Source of the DNA: Planobispora rosea
Lineage (GTDB): Bacteria; Actinomycetota; Actinomycetes; Streptosporangiales; Streptosporangiaceae
DNA length: 64,000 nt
Reading direction: 5' to 3'
Assembly: GCF_014648175.1 (NCBI RefSeq)
Contig: NZ_BMQP01000011.1
Coordinates: forward strand, 1-64,000
Shown: in pieces, positions 42,778 through 51,688 of the stretch
How the letters are laid out: each line of letters begins with the position of its first letter
How positions within the stretch are numbered: the stretch's first letter is position 1
Notes under the pieces: generated by a model
Seen by the model: the letters and a program-made list of their open reading frames with translations, nothing else
Told to the model about the DNA's origin: nothing
Database searches by the model: none
Translations under genes and position numbers: made by a program

Positions 42778-42945
42778 GGGCCCACATGTACCAGAACACT
42801 CCGACACTTTCCCGTGCTCGTCCCCCGCGGAGCGGCCGGACCCCTCCGAGCCGGTCGCGCAGGTGTGAGCTCCCCTCCATGGGGCAGCGAATTAATGCAG
42901 CTCAGCGTGGCTGGGCGGACCGTCGCCGGCGGAGGGGGTACAGAA

Positions 42946-44181
42946 GTGACTCGCGGACGCTCGGCACTTCCGTGGACGGGCGGCGGCGTGCCTGCCGGCC
43001 ACGGCACCGGCCGGAGCGGTCCGCCCCGGCCCGGCGCGGAAGCCCTCCCGGTGGGCGTGGAGGAGGAGTTCTTCCTCTTCGACCCCCGTACCGGCCGGAC
43101 GATCCCACGCGCGGCCGGCGTCCTGGACGCGGTGCGCGACCCCGACCGGGTGCAGCGGGAGTTCGCGGCCTGCCAGGTCGAGACCGCCTCCAGTCCGCAC
43201 ACCGATCTCGGCGAGCTCCAGCGGGAGCTGGTCCGGCTCCGGTCCGAGCTGTCCGGCGCGGCACGGCGGGCGGGTTGCCGCCTGACCGCCTGCGGATCGG
43301 CCCCCTTCGAGAACTCGGCCACCGGGGCGACCGTCACCGACATCCCGCGTTACCTGCGGATAGCCCGCGCCTACGGTGCCATCGCCCGCGGGGAGAAGTG
43401 CTGCGGCTGCCACGTCCACGTCGAGGTGCCCGATCGCGAGGAGGCCGTGCAGGTCTGCAACCATCTGCGGCCCTGGTTCCCCACGCTCCTGGCGTTGACG
43501 GCCAACTCCCCGTTCACCGCCGGCCGCGACAGCGGGTACGCCAGCTGGCGCACGATCGCCTGGGGGCGCTGGCCCACGGTCGGCCCGCCCCCGCTGCTCG
43601 ACTCCGCCGCCGACTACCGGGCCACCGTGGACGCGCTGGTCCGCTCGGGCGTCATCCTGGACGAGGCGATGGTGTACTGGCTGGCGCGGCCCTCCCACCA
43701 CCTGCCCACGGTCGAGGTCCGGGTGGCCGACGTGTGCGCCACCGCCGAGGAGACCGTCGCCTACGCCGCGATCGTGCGGGCGCTGGTGACGACCGTGCTG
43801 CACGACATCCGCTCCGGGGTGCCCGCGCCCCGCCCCGTGGAGGCGCTGCTGGAGGGCGCCCACTGGCGGGCGGCGCGGGACGGGCTGGAGGGCCAGGGGG
43901 TGGATCCGTTCACGGGGGCTCCGGTGCCCGCCTGGCGGCTGGTCGACGAGCTCATGGCCCGTATCGGTCCGGCGCTGGCGGCGGCGGGGGACTTGCCGAT
44001 GGTGACCGAGCGGCTCTTCCTGCTGCGCTGCCTGGGGTCGGGGGCCGCACGCCAGCGCGCGGTGTACGGCCAGCGGTCCAACCTGCAGGACGTGGTGGCG
44101 TGGATGGGACGCCAGACCGCTCCCGTGACGGTCTGCGACCTCCCGCTTCTCACCTCACAAGGAGATTTTTCCGTCATATGA
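42946..44181 (+). CDS. GCS2-type carboxylate-amine ligase (first copy)
   Basis: A 411-residue ATP-dependent ligase of the GCS2/YbdK family, which joins an amino acid carboxylate to an amine via an acyl phosphate. Metal/ATP residues are in VGVEEEFFLFD (about 26-36) and KCCGCHVHVEVPD; LPTVEVRVADVCAT and QRSNLQDVVAWMG are also family features. GTG 42946 has GGAGGGGG seven bases upstream; ATG 42895 would add 17 residues. A paralog follows after 72 bases, and an amidotransferase and peptidase after that. Substrates unknown. Confidence 0.85.
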   Translation: MTRGRSALPWTGGGVPAGHGTGRSGPPRPGAEALPVGVEEEFFLFDPRTGRTIPRAAGVLDAVRDPDRVQREFAACQVETASSPHTDLGELQRELVRLRSELSGAARRAGCRLTACGSAPFENSATGATVTDIPRYLRIARAYGAIARGEKCCGCHVHVEVPDREEAVQVCNHLRPWFPTLLALTANSPFTAGRDSGYASWRTIAWGRWPTVGPPPLLDSAADYRATVDALVRSGVILDEAMVYWLARPSHHLPTVEVRVADVCATAEETVAYAAIVRALVTTVLHDIRSGVPAPRPVEALLEGAHWRAARDGLEGQGVDPFTGAPVPAWRLVDELMARIGPALAAAGDLPMVTERLFLLRCLGSGAARQRAVYGQRSNLQDVVAWMGRQTAPVTVCDLPLLTSQGDFSVI

Positions 44182-44253
44182 GTGCAAAAGGTGATTTTTA
44201 GGGCAGAGAACAAAAATTCCATTTAATTCGGTGCTTTTCTGGGGTGAAGAGAG

Positions 44254-45435
44254 ATGGCGAACCGCGAGGAGCTCATCACAGTCGGCGTCGAGGAGGAGTT
44301 CCACATCGTGGACGCCGGGACCAGACGCCTGGTACCCCGGTCCGGCGTCCTGCTGGAGCAGCTGCCCGCGGACCGGTTCACCCCTGAACTGCAGCGTTCG
44401 GTGGTGGAGGTCAACAGCAGCCCCTTCACCCGCCTGGACGATCTCGCGGGCGAGCTGACCGGGCTGCGCCGCCTGGCGGTCCGGGCGGCGGAGGGGCTGG
44501 GGCTGGGGATCGTGGCGGCCGGGAGCGTGCCGCTGGTGGATCCGGAGCTGATGAAGATCTCCCCGGACCCCCGCTACGAGCGGATGCTCGCCGACTACCA
44601 GGAGCTCACCCGCGAGCAGCTCATCTGCGGCACCCAGGTGCACGCCCAGATCGAGGACCGGGACCTGGCGGTCGCCGTCGCCCACCGGCTGGCCCCCTGG
44701 GTGCCCCCGCTGCTCGCGCTGAGCGCCGGCTCGCCGTACTGGCTGGAACGTGACACCGGCTACGCCGCCTACCGCCCGCTCGTCTGGCAGCGCTGGCCCA
44801 CCGCCGGCCCCATGCCCGCGTGCGCGTCGGCCGCGGAGTACGACGAGATGATCGACGAGCTCATCCGGTCGGGCACGATCAGCGATCCCGGCATGATCTA
44901 CTTCGACATCCGGCCCTCGGCGCACGTCCCCACCGTGGAGTTGCGGATCTGCGACTCCTGCCCCCGGGTGAGCGACGTCGTGCTGATCGCCGGGCTGTTC
45001 CGCGCCCTGGTGGCCCGCGAGCTGGAGGCCGTACGGCGGGGGCGCCCCGCCGAGGTCCGCCCGGAGCTGGTGCGCGCCGCGACGTGGCGGGCGGCGCGGT
45101 CCGGGCTGGAGGGCGAGCTCGTCGACCCGGACGCGGGCGCTCCCCGGCCGGCCGCCGAGGTGATCGGGCGGATGGTGGACGGCCTCCGGCCGGAGCTGGA
45201 GCGCTCCGGCGACTGGGAGCTGATCGCGTCCCTGACCCGGGAGGCGCTGGCGCGGGGGAGCTCCGCGGCCCGCCAGCGGGAGGCGTTCGCCCGCAACGGC
45301 GACCCGGCCGACGTCGTCGATCTCCTCCTGGCCGAGACGCGGAACGAGGAGTGGGCCCCCGTCGCGCCAGCCGCGTCCGGCGTCACGACCGGCGCGACCG
45401 GCGTCCCGGGCGGTGGCCACGCCGAGGCGGCGTGA
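44254..45435 (+). CDS. GCS2-type carboxylate-amine ligase (second copy)
   Basis: A 393-residue paralog of the gene just upstream. VGVEEEFHIVD (about 10-20), ICGTQVHAQIED, VPTVELRICDSCPRVSD and the AARQREAFARNGDPADVVDLL end match the family. It differs from copy one at the histidine motif (GTQVHAQI instead of GCHVHVEV), so the two may use different substrates. The C-terminal 30 residues are Ala/Gly/Thr-rich. GGGGTGAAGAGAG precedes the ATG. A hairpin and 9-bp repeats separate it from the amidotransferase gene. Confidence 0.88.
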   Translation: MANREELITVGVEEEFHIVDAGTRRLVPRSGVLLEQLPADRFTPELQRSVVEVNSSPFTRLDDLAGELTGLRRLAVRAAEGLGLGIVAAGSVPLVDPELMKISPDPRYERMLADYQELTREQLICGTQVHAQIEDRDLAVAVAHRLAPWVPPLLALSAGSPYWLERDTGYAAYRPLVWQRWPTAGPMPACASAAEYDEMIDELIRSGTISDPGMIYFDIRPSAHVPTVELRICDSCPRVSDVVLIAGLFRALVARELEAVRRGRPAEVRPELVRAATWRAARSGLEGELVDPDAGAPRPAAEVIGRMVDGLRPELERSGDWELIASLTREALARGSSAARQREAFARNGDPADVVDLLLAETRNEEWAPVAPAASGVTTGATGVPGGGHAEAA

Positions 45436-45437
45436 GC

Positions 45438-45478
45438 ATCCCCGCGCGAGCGGGGATCCAGGGGATCCAGGGGATCCA
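45438..45478. repeat. CRISPR-repeat-like hairpin plus three 9-bp repeats
   Basis: ATCCCCGC-GCGA-GCGGGGAT is a perfect 8-bp stem that resembles the core of type I-E CRISPR repeats. Its 3' arm runs into three tandem GGGGATCCA units (45452-45478). There is only one copy of the hairpin, so it is not an array. It lies between two co-directional genes and could act as an mRNA processing or attenuation element. Confidence 0.6.
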
Positions 45479-45517
45479 GCGACTGCGGAACGACCATGAC
45501 CATATGAGGGATGACCT

Positions 45518-47305
45518 GTGTGCGGACTGAGCGGTGAGATCCGATTCGACGGGCGCACGGCGGACATCGGCGCCGTGAGCCGGATGACCGAGGCGATGCA
45601 CGACCGCGGACCCGACGGCTCGGGGCTGTGGTCGCTGGGGCCGGTCGCCCTGGGCCATCGCCGCCTGAAGATCATCGATCTGTCGGAGAAGGCGGCCCAG
45701 CCCATGGTGGACAGCGCCCTGGGCCTGGCGGGAGTGTTCAACGGCTGCCTGTACAACTACCGGGAGCTCCGCGAGGAGCTGCGGAACCAGGGATACCGCT
45801 TCTTCTCCACCTCCGACACCGAGGTGCTGATGAAGGCGTTCCACCACTGGGGTCCCGGCTGCGTGGAGCGCTTCAAGGGGATGTTCGCCTTCGCGGTCTT
45901 CGAGCGGGACGCCGGCCGCCTGACGCTCGCCCGGGACCGCCTGGGCATCAAGCCGATGTACCTGGCCCGGGACGCCGGCCGGCTGCGCTTCGCCTCCTCG
46001 CTGCCCGCGCTGCTGGCCGCCGGAGGAGTGGGCGGCGACATCGACCGGGTGGCGCTGCACCACTACATGACCTTCCACTCGCTGGTGCCGGGCGAGCGCA
46101 CGATCCTGGCCGGGATCCGCAAGCTCCCGCCGGCCACGGTGCGGACCGTCGAGGCGGACGGCACGACCCGCGACCACCGCTACTGGCAGCCGCCCTACAC
46201 CCGCTCGGCCCTGCCGGAGTACGCCGGAATGGGCGCCGACGACTGGCGCGAGGCCGTGCTGGAACGGCTGCGCACGGCCGTACGGCGCCGCATGGTCGCC
46301 GACGTGCCGGTGGGCGTGCTGCTCTCCGGCGGCCTGGACTCCAGCCTGATCGTCGCGCTGCTGGCCGAGGAGGGCCAGGGAGGGCTGTCGACCTTCAGCA
46401 TCGGGTTCCAGCCGGCCGGCGGTCTCGACGGAGACGAGTTCGTCTACTCCGACCTGGTCGCCGAGCGCTTCGGCACCGCCCCCCACCGCCTCCGCGTCGA
46501 GGACGCAAGGCTGGTGCCCGCCCTGGAGCGCGCGGTGCGGGCGATGAGCGAGCCGATGGCCAGCCACGACTGCGTCGCCTTCCACCTGCTGTCGGAGCAG
46601 GTCGCCAAGCACGTCACGGTCGTGCAGTCGGGTCAGGGCGCCGACGAGGTCTTCGCCGGGTACAGCTGGTTCCCGCCGCTGGCCGGTGTGGCGCGCGAGC
46701 AGGCGGCCGACGTCTACGCCCGCGAGTTCTTCGACCGCCCGCACGCGGCCATGGCCGAGGTCGTCTCCCCCGAGTACCTGATCGGCGAGGACGCCAGCGG
46801 CGCGTTCGTCCGGCGTCACCTGGAGGCGCCCGGGGCCGAGACCGCGCTGGACGCGGTGCTGCGGCTGGAGACCGAGGTCATGATGGTCGACGACCCGGTC
46901 AAGCGGGTGGACAACATGACGATGGCCTTCGGGCTGGAGGCCCGCACCCCGTTCCTCGACCACGAGCTGGTCGAGCTGGCCGCGGCCTGCCCGCCGGAGC
47001 TCAAGCTGGCCTCCGGCGGCAAGGGCGTGCTCAAGGAGATCGCCCGCAAGCTGCTGCCGGCCGAGGTCGTCGACCGGCCCAAGGGGTACTTCCCGGTGCC
47101 CGCCGTACGGCACGTCGACGGGCCCTTGCTGGAGCTCGTCCGCGACGCGCTGAACGCGCCCGCCGCCCGGGCCCGCGGCCTGTTCGACCGGTCGTATGTG
47201 GAACGGCTGCTCGCCGCGCCCAACGAGCACCGTACGCCGGTCGGCGTCAATGTGCTGTGGCAGCTTGGACTCCTGGAGCTGTGGTTGCAAGCCCAAGGAG
47301 TCTGA
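45518..47305 (+). CDS. N-acetylglutaminylglutamine-type amidotransferase (asparagine synthetase family)
   Basis: A 595-residue class II glutamine amidotransferase. Cys2 is the glutaminase nucleophile (MCGLSGEIRFDG), and SGGLDSS (270-276) is the ATP pyrophosphatase loop. Segments such as MVDSALGLAGVFNGCLYNY, VVQSGQGADEVFAGYSWFPPLAG and DDPVKRVDNMTMAFGLEARTPFLDHELVELA match the NAGGN amidotransferase subgroup rather than AsnB. In the known pathway it amidates N-acetylglutaminylglutamate-type dipeptide to an osmoprotectant. The partner synthetase (ATP-grasp plus GNAT) is absent here; two GCS2 ligases stand in its place. GTG start; the stop shares one base with the peptidase start (TGATG). Confidence 0.9.
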   Translation: MCGLSGEIRFDGRTADIGAVSRMTEAMHDRGPDGSGLWSLGPVALGHRRLKIIDLSEKAAQPMVDSALGLAGVFNGCLYNYRELREELRNQGYRFFSTSDTEVLMKAFHHWGPGCVERFKGMFAFAVFERDAGRLTLARDRLGIKPMYLARDAGRLRFASSLPALLAAGGVGGDIDRVALHHYMTFHSLVPGERTILAGIRKLPPATVRTVEADGTTRDHRYWQPPYTRSALPEYAGMGADDWREAVLERLRTAVRRRMVADVPVGVLLSGGLDSSLIVALLAEEGQGGLSTFSIGFQPAGGLDGDEFVYSDLVAERFGTAPHRLRVEDARLVPALERAVRAMSEPMASHDCVAFHLLSEQVAKHVTVVQSGQGADEVFAGYSWFPPLAGVAREQAADVYAREFFDRPHAAMAEVVSPEYLIGEDASGAFVRRHLEAPGAETALDAVLRLETEVMMVDDPVKRVDNMTMAFGLEARTPFLDHELVELAAACPPELKLASGGKGVLKEIARKLLPAEVVDRPKGYFPVPAVRHVDGPLLELVRDALNAPAARARGLFDRSYVERLLAAPNEHRTPVGVNVLWQLGLLELWLQAQGV

Positions 47306-49185
47306 TGACGCATATCCTCGGCCTCCGCCCGCACCTTCCGGCGGAGGCGAGCCTGACCGCCTGGCACTGCCGGGCGCCCGCCCTGGCGCCCGACACGAGC
47401 GCCGTCGCCTTCGTCGGCGACTCCGGGGGCTCGCCCCGCGTCTGGATCCAGCCCCTCGACGGGCAGGCGCGGGCGTGGCCGGTCGACACCGGGCCGGAGC
47501 CCGTCGCCGACGTGGGCTGGTCCCCCGACGCCAGGCGGCTGGCGGTCCTCGTCGTGCCGGGCGGCGGGGAGCACGCGCAGGTCTGGACCGTCCGGCCCGA
47601 CGGCTCGGATCTGCGGCCGCTGTCCGCCCCCGCGGGCGGGACGGCGGCGTTCGTGCGCTGGACCGGCCGGGGCGAGCTCCTGCTCGTCACCGAGACCTCC
47701 GCGTCGGGCGTGACCGAGACGGTGCTGATCGACGCCGACTCCGGGAGCCGGGAGGTCGTCGCGGCCGGCCCGCTGACGCACCCGGCGGCGATCAGCCGCG
47801 ACCACCGGCGGATGCTGCTGCGGCGCGGCCCCCGTGGCATGCGGAGGATGTCCGTGGCGGACCTGACGGGCGGCGGGGCGTGGCACCTGCAGAACGGCGG
47901 GGCACGGCACCCGGCGGGCGAACGGATCCCGTCCGGGGAACGGCCGCTCCCGGGAGAACGGCCCCTGCTCGCGGGGCTGCCCGGCTCCACCGACTACGGC
48001 ATCCTCTCCCCCGACGGCGCGACCGTCTATCTGCTGTCCGACGCGGGCCGCGATCGGGCCGCCCTGGTCGCGGTGCGCGGAGACGACCGGGCGGTGACGC
48101 TCGCCGAACGCCCGGACGCCGAGCTGGACCAGTTCGCGCTCAGCGCCGACGGGCGCCGCGCCGTACTGGTGTGGAACGTCTCCGGCAGGTCGGAGCTGGG
48201 GCTGATCGAGATGGACACCGGCACGGTCTGCCCGCTCCCGCCGCCGCCCGCCGAGCTGGTGACCTCGATCAGGGTGTCGCTGGACGGGCACCTGGCCGTG
48301 CTCGCCGCCGAAGGGCCGGGCGACCCTCCCCACGTGCTCCTGTGCGACCTGGAGACCGGCGGCTACCGGCGGGTCGCGGGAGCGGACCCGCTCGCCGAGG
48401 CGGTCCGGCCGGAGCTCGTGCGGTTCCCCGCGCGTGACGGCGTGGAGCTGAACGGCTGGCTCTACCGGGTCCCGGGAACGCACGCGCCGGTGCCCTTCCT
48501 CATCTACCTGCACGGCGGCCCGGAGGACCAGGAGCGGCCCGCCTTCACCCCGCTGTACCAGAACCTGCTGGCCGCCGGGATCGGCGTCTTCGCGCCCAAC
48601 GTCCGCGGCTCCTCCGGCTCGGGACGGGCCTTCCGCGACGCCGACAACCACGCGCTGCGCTTCCGCGCGATCGACGACGTCGCCGACTGCGCCGACGAAC
48701 TGGTACGGCTCGGCCTGGCGAATCCGGCCCGGATCGCCTGCATGGGATGGTCGTACGGCGGCTACCTGACCCTGGCCGCCCTCGTCTCCCGCCCCGACCT
48801 CTTCCGGGCCGGGGTCGACTTCTGCGGAATCGCCGACTTCGAGACCTTCTACGCGCGCACCGAGCCGTGGATCGCCGCGGCCGCCGTCAGCGAGTACGGC
48901 CACCCGCGCGACGACCGCGAACTGCTGCGCGCCCTGTCGCCCCTGCGCTCCTTCGACCGGCTGGCCGCCCCGCTGCTGGTCGTGCACGGCGCCCATGACA
49001 CCAACGTCCCGGTGCACGAGGCCGAGCAGGTGGTCCGGGCCGCGCGGGGCCGCGGAGTGCCCTGCGACTACCTGCTGTTCGAGGACGAGGGGCACCAGAT
49101 CAGGAAGCCCGCCAACCGGGCGGCCTTCGTCAGGAACGTCGTCGCGTGGCTCGGGCGGCACCTGACCGTCCCCGCCCCGGCGTGA
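47305..49185 (+). CDS. S9 family prolyl-oligopeptidase-like peptidase
   Basis: A 626-residue cytoplasmic serine peptidase. An N-terminal beta-propeller (about 25-370) precedes an alpha/beta hydrolase domain (about 375-620). The triad is Ser483 in GWSYGGY, Asp565 in HGAHDTNVP and His597 in EGHQIRK. It shares one base with the amidotransferase stop and has AAGGAG upstream, so it is translationally coupled. In the NAGGN trio a peptidase (M42) also accompanies the amidotransferase; here an S9 enzyme may hydrolyse the dipeptide product. The propeller holds a short GERIPSGERPLPGERP repeat (about 205-220). Confidence 0.92.
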   Translation: MTHILGLRPHLPAEASLTAWHCRAPALAPDTSAVAFVGDSGGSPRVWIQPLDGQARAWPVDTGPEPVADVGWSPDARRLAVLVVPGGGEHAQVWTVRPDGSDLRPLSAPAGGTAAFVRWTGRGELLLVTETSASGVTETVLIDADSGSREVVAAGPLTHPAAISRDHRRMLLRRGPRGMRRMSVADLTGGGAWHLQNGGARHPAGERIPSGERPLPGERPLLAGLPGSTDYGILSPDGATVYLLSDAGRDRAALVAVRGDDRAVTLAERPDAELDQFALSADGRRAVLVWNVSGRSELGLIEMDTGTVCPLPPPPAELVTSIRVSLDGHLAVLAAEGPGDPPHVLLCDLETGGYRRVAGADPLAEAVRPELVRFPARDGVELNGWLYRVPGTHAPVPFLIYLHGGPEDQERPAFTPLYQNLLAAGIGVFAPNVRGSSGSGRAFRDADNHALRFRAIDDVADCADELVRLGLANPARIACMGWSYGGYLTLAALVSRPDLFRAGVDFCGIADFETFYARTEPWIAAAAVSEYGHPRDDRELLRALSPLRSFDRLAAPLLVVHGAHDTNVPVHEAEQVVRAARGRGVPCDYLLFEDEGHQIRKPANRAAFVRNVVAWLGRHLTVPAPA

Positions 49186-49247
49186 CGGTGCCCCGCGGAT
49201 TCCGTCCTCCGGAAGCCGCGGGGCACCCGGCCCGTACCCGGCGCCGG

Positions 49248-49430
49248 TCAGTCGCCGTCCCCGTCGTTGTCCGTCTCGCCGTCGTTCTCGACACCGGGCG
49301 CTCCGGTCGTCTCGACCACGTCCGGGGTGTCCCCGTCGCCGCCGTCTCCGCCCCCGCAGCCCGCGGTCAGTACGGCGAGCGCCGTCACCCCGGCGGCCAG
49401 CAGCGCCTTGCTTCCGGTCCGAGCCAGCAT
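49248..49430 (-). CDS. Small acidic lipoprotein
   Basis: A 60-residue protein with signal peptide and lipobox LTAGC (Cys25), then an acidic Gly/Asp/Glu tail (GGGDGGDGD, DGETDNDGDGD). Likely attached to the outer face of the membrane. GGAG precedes the ATG. Function unknown; convergent with the S9 peptidase gene. Confidence 0.7.
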   Translation of the reverse strand: MLARTGSKALLAAGVTALAVLTAGCGGGDGGDGDTPDVVETTGAPGVENDGETDNDGDGD

Positions 49431-49464
49431 TCACAGTCTCCAATCGTCCTGCGGCCGTAGCGAG

Positions 49465-49497
49465 GGCGCCCCGTCCGCTCCGCGGTGACGGGGCGCC
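49465..49497. repeat. Hairpin with 17-bp direct repeat
   Basis: GGCGCCCCGTC pairs with GACGGGGCGCC; the sequence GGGCGCCCCGTCCGCTC also occurs twice in direct orientation (from about 49464 and 49491). It is upstream of the lipoprotein gene. May be a terminator or mRNA leader hairpin. Confidence 0.5.
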
Positions 49498-49655
49498 CCG
49501 TCCGCTCTCTGTCTGCCATCCGCCGACGTGCCCAGCCTCCCGTGCCTCTAACGTCCCGGCCGCACTGAGGATCACTCCCGGGAGAGGTGCCGCGGCACCG
49601 AGGCGACGGCGGCGCACCTGCCGGGCCCTCCGGGAGCGAAAGGGAGATCAGCTAT

Positions 49656-49681
49656 GTACAACGTTGAATACAACGTTGTAC
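49656..49681. promoter_or_regulatory. 26-bp palindromic operator, LacI-type
   Basis: GTACAACGTTG and CAACGTTGTAC are perfect inverted halves around AATA. Each half itself contains the CG-centred palindrome CAACGTTG, the form of a LacI-family operator, giving two adjacent sites. It is 70 bp upstream of the GH43 gene, so sugar-dependent repression is likely; the regulator is not in the window. Confidence 0.75.
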
Positions 49682-49750
49682 AAAGGGCTGGCGGAAGGAT
49701 CGCAAGCATCGTCCAGCCAGGGCACGGGGGCCGGAGCGGAAGAGGTCTTC

Positions 49751-51595
49751 ATGGGCATCAGAGTCGTCCAACGCGTGATCGTGGCACTGGCGGGATCGGC
49801 CTGCCTCCTCGCGGCGGCCCCGGCCACCGCGGCCCCGGGCGGGCCGGCCTCGCGCGCACCGGCCCCGGCTCCGCCGTCCGTCCCCGCGCCGGGCGATCCG
49901 GCCCCGGGCGCACCCGCCGGGGCCGCCGGCGGGAGACCGGGGACCTACACCAACCCGGTCAGCCGCGCCTTCGCCGACACCTACGCCGACCCCGCGATCA
50001 TCCGCGGCGAGGACGGCTGGTGGTACGCGGTCGGGACCAGCGACCCGCTGCGGGAGGGTGAGGGCAGGCGCCACTACCTGCCGATCTCCCGGTCGCGGAA
50101 CCTGACCGACTGGAGCTACGTCGGCGACGCCTTCACCGCGGAGACCCTCCCCGGGTGGGCCGACACCGCGGCGGGCGCCAGCCTGTGGGCGCCGGACATC
50201 CGGCGGGTCGGCGGCGAGTACCGCCTGTACTACGTGGTCACCCAGACCACCGTCACACCGGAGCAGAACGACAACGCGATCGGGATGGCCACCGCGCCCA
50301 CACCGGCCGGCCCGTGGACCGACTCGGGCGCCCCGGTCGTGGACCCGCGCAGGGGCGGGGGCGGGCCCGGCGACTTCAAGTGGACCTTCGACCCGAGCCA
50401 TGCCGTCGACACCGACGGGACCGAGTATCTCGTCTACGGCTCCTACTACGGCGGGATCTTCATCACCCGCCTCGACCCCACCGGCAGGAGGGCCGTCGGC
50501 GAGCCCACGATGATCGCCATCGACAACAAGTTCGAGGGCGGTTACCTGCTGCGCCGCGGCGGCCACTGGTACCTGTTCGCCTCCTCCGCCGACTGCTGCG
50601 CGGGCCCGACCACCGGATACAGCGTCTACGCCGGACGCTCCCGCTCCATCACCGGGCCCTACACCGACCGGGAGGGCGTCCCGCTGGTCGCGTCACGGGC
50701 CGGCGGCACGATCGTCATCGCGCCGAACGGCAACCGCTGGGTGGGGACCGGGCACAACGCCGTCGTGACCGACCCCGCCGGGCAGGACTGGCTGGTCTAC
50801 CACGCCATCGACCGCGCCGACCCGTATCTCGACGAGCCGTACGGGATCAACGAGCGGCCCATGCTGATCGACCGCCTCGACTGGATCGGCGGCTGGCCGA
50901 CCGTCCGGGGCGGCGCGTGGGCCTCGGAGGATCCCCAGCGGGCGCCCGGCCGTGCCGGGCCCGTGAAGATCGCGCCCACTCCCCGGCCCGGCCCGGTCGA
51001 CCCCCGCGACAGCGACGAGTTCGACGGCACGCAGCTGCGCCCCGGCTGGAGCTGGGTGCGCGCGCCGCAGGGAGAGCTCACCGGCGGGGCGCTGCGCTGG
51101 CCCACCCAGGACGCCGAGCTCAACCGGGAGACCAACACCGCCTCGGTGCTCCTGCGCGAGGCACCCGAGGGCGACTGGACCGCCGAGACCAGGCTCCGCA
51201 TCGACCTGGGCACCGACACCGTACGCAACTACCAGCAGGCGGGCCTGATCGCGTACGCCGGGGACGACCTCTACACCAAGCTCGTCCACGTCGCGATCTG
51301 GAACACCCGCCAGACCGAGTTCGGCAAGGAGATGCCCTACGCCGGCCGGATCGCCTACGGCGGCACGATCGTCGGGCCGCCGGCCGAGGAGACCCGGCTC
51401 CGTCTCGTCCACCGCGTCGACCCGCGCAACGGCGAGCACGAACTCCGCGCGGCCACCAGCCGCGACGGCCGCACGTGGGTCTTCGGCGGCGTGTGGACGC
51501 TGCCCGCCGAGGCCGACCTGCGTGTCGGGCTCATCTCCCTGGGAGGCGCCGGCGCCACGGCCGAGTTCGACTACTTCCGTCTGCACCGGCGCTGA
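49751..51595 (+). CDS. Secreted GH43 arabinanase/arabinofuranosidase with C-terminal ConA-like domain
   Basis: A 614-residue secreted glycosidase. Signal peptide (about 1-28), Pro/Ala linker (to 63), GH43 five-blade propeller (about 65-400) with base Asp80 in YADPAII, the pKa-modulating Asp in FDPSHAVDTDG, and acid Glu in FEGGYLLRRGGHWYLF; then a DUF1349/GH43_C2-like domain (about 420-614: DEFDGTQLRPGWSWVR...AEFDYFRLHRR). This layout fits enzymes acting on arabinan or arabinoxylan. ATG 49751 with GAAGAGG upstream. The 26-bp palindrome upstream probably controls it. Confidence 0.92.
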   Translation: MGIRVVQRVIVALAGSACLLAAAPATAAPGGPASRAPAPAPPSVPAPGDPAPGAPAGAAGGRPGTYTNPVSRAFADTYADPAIIRGEDGWWYAVGTSDPLREGEGRRHYLPISRSRNLTDWSYVGDAFTAETLPGWADTAAGASLWAPDIRRVGGEYRLYYVVTQTTVTPEQNDNAIGMATAPTPAGPWTDSGAPVVDPRRGGGGPGDFKWTFDPSHAVDTDGTEYLVYGSYYGGIFITRLDPTGRRAVGEPTMIAIDNKFEGGYLLRRGGHWYLFASSADCCAGPTTGYSVYAGRSRSITGPYTDREGVPLVASRAGGTIVIAPNGNRWVGTGHNAVVTDPAGQDWLVYHAIDRADPYLDEPYGINERPMLIDRLDWIGGWPTVRGGAWASEDPQRAPGRAGPVKIAPTPRPGPVDPRDSDEFDGTQLRPGWSWVRAPQGELTGGALRWPTQDAELNRETNTASVLLREAPEGDWTAETRLRIDLGTDTVRNYQQAGLIAYAGDDLYTKLVHVAIWNTRQTEFGKEMPYAGRIAYGGTIVGPPAEETRLRLVHRVDPRNGEHELRAATSRDGRTWVFGGVWTLPAEADLRVGLISLGGAGATAEFDYFRLHRR

Positions 51596-51688
51596 CGGGC
51601 CGGCCGCGCCCCTCCGGGAGGAGCACGCGGAGGGGCGCACGGGACGGACGGGCCGTTCGAGACGTACGCGCGCGGGCAGGACGGCCTC

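Noticed and set aside
42946..44181. Glutamate-cysteine ligase for mycothiol or glutathione
   Set aside because: The GCS2/YbdK group is broader than glutathione synthesis, and neither cysteine-using partner genes nor gshB are nearby; substrate left open.
45438..45478. CRISPR array next to the amidotransferase gene
   Set aside because: Only one hairpin repeat is present and no cas genes are in the window; kept only as an orphan repeat-like element.
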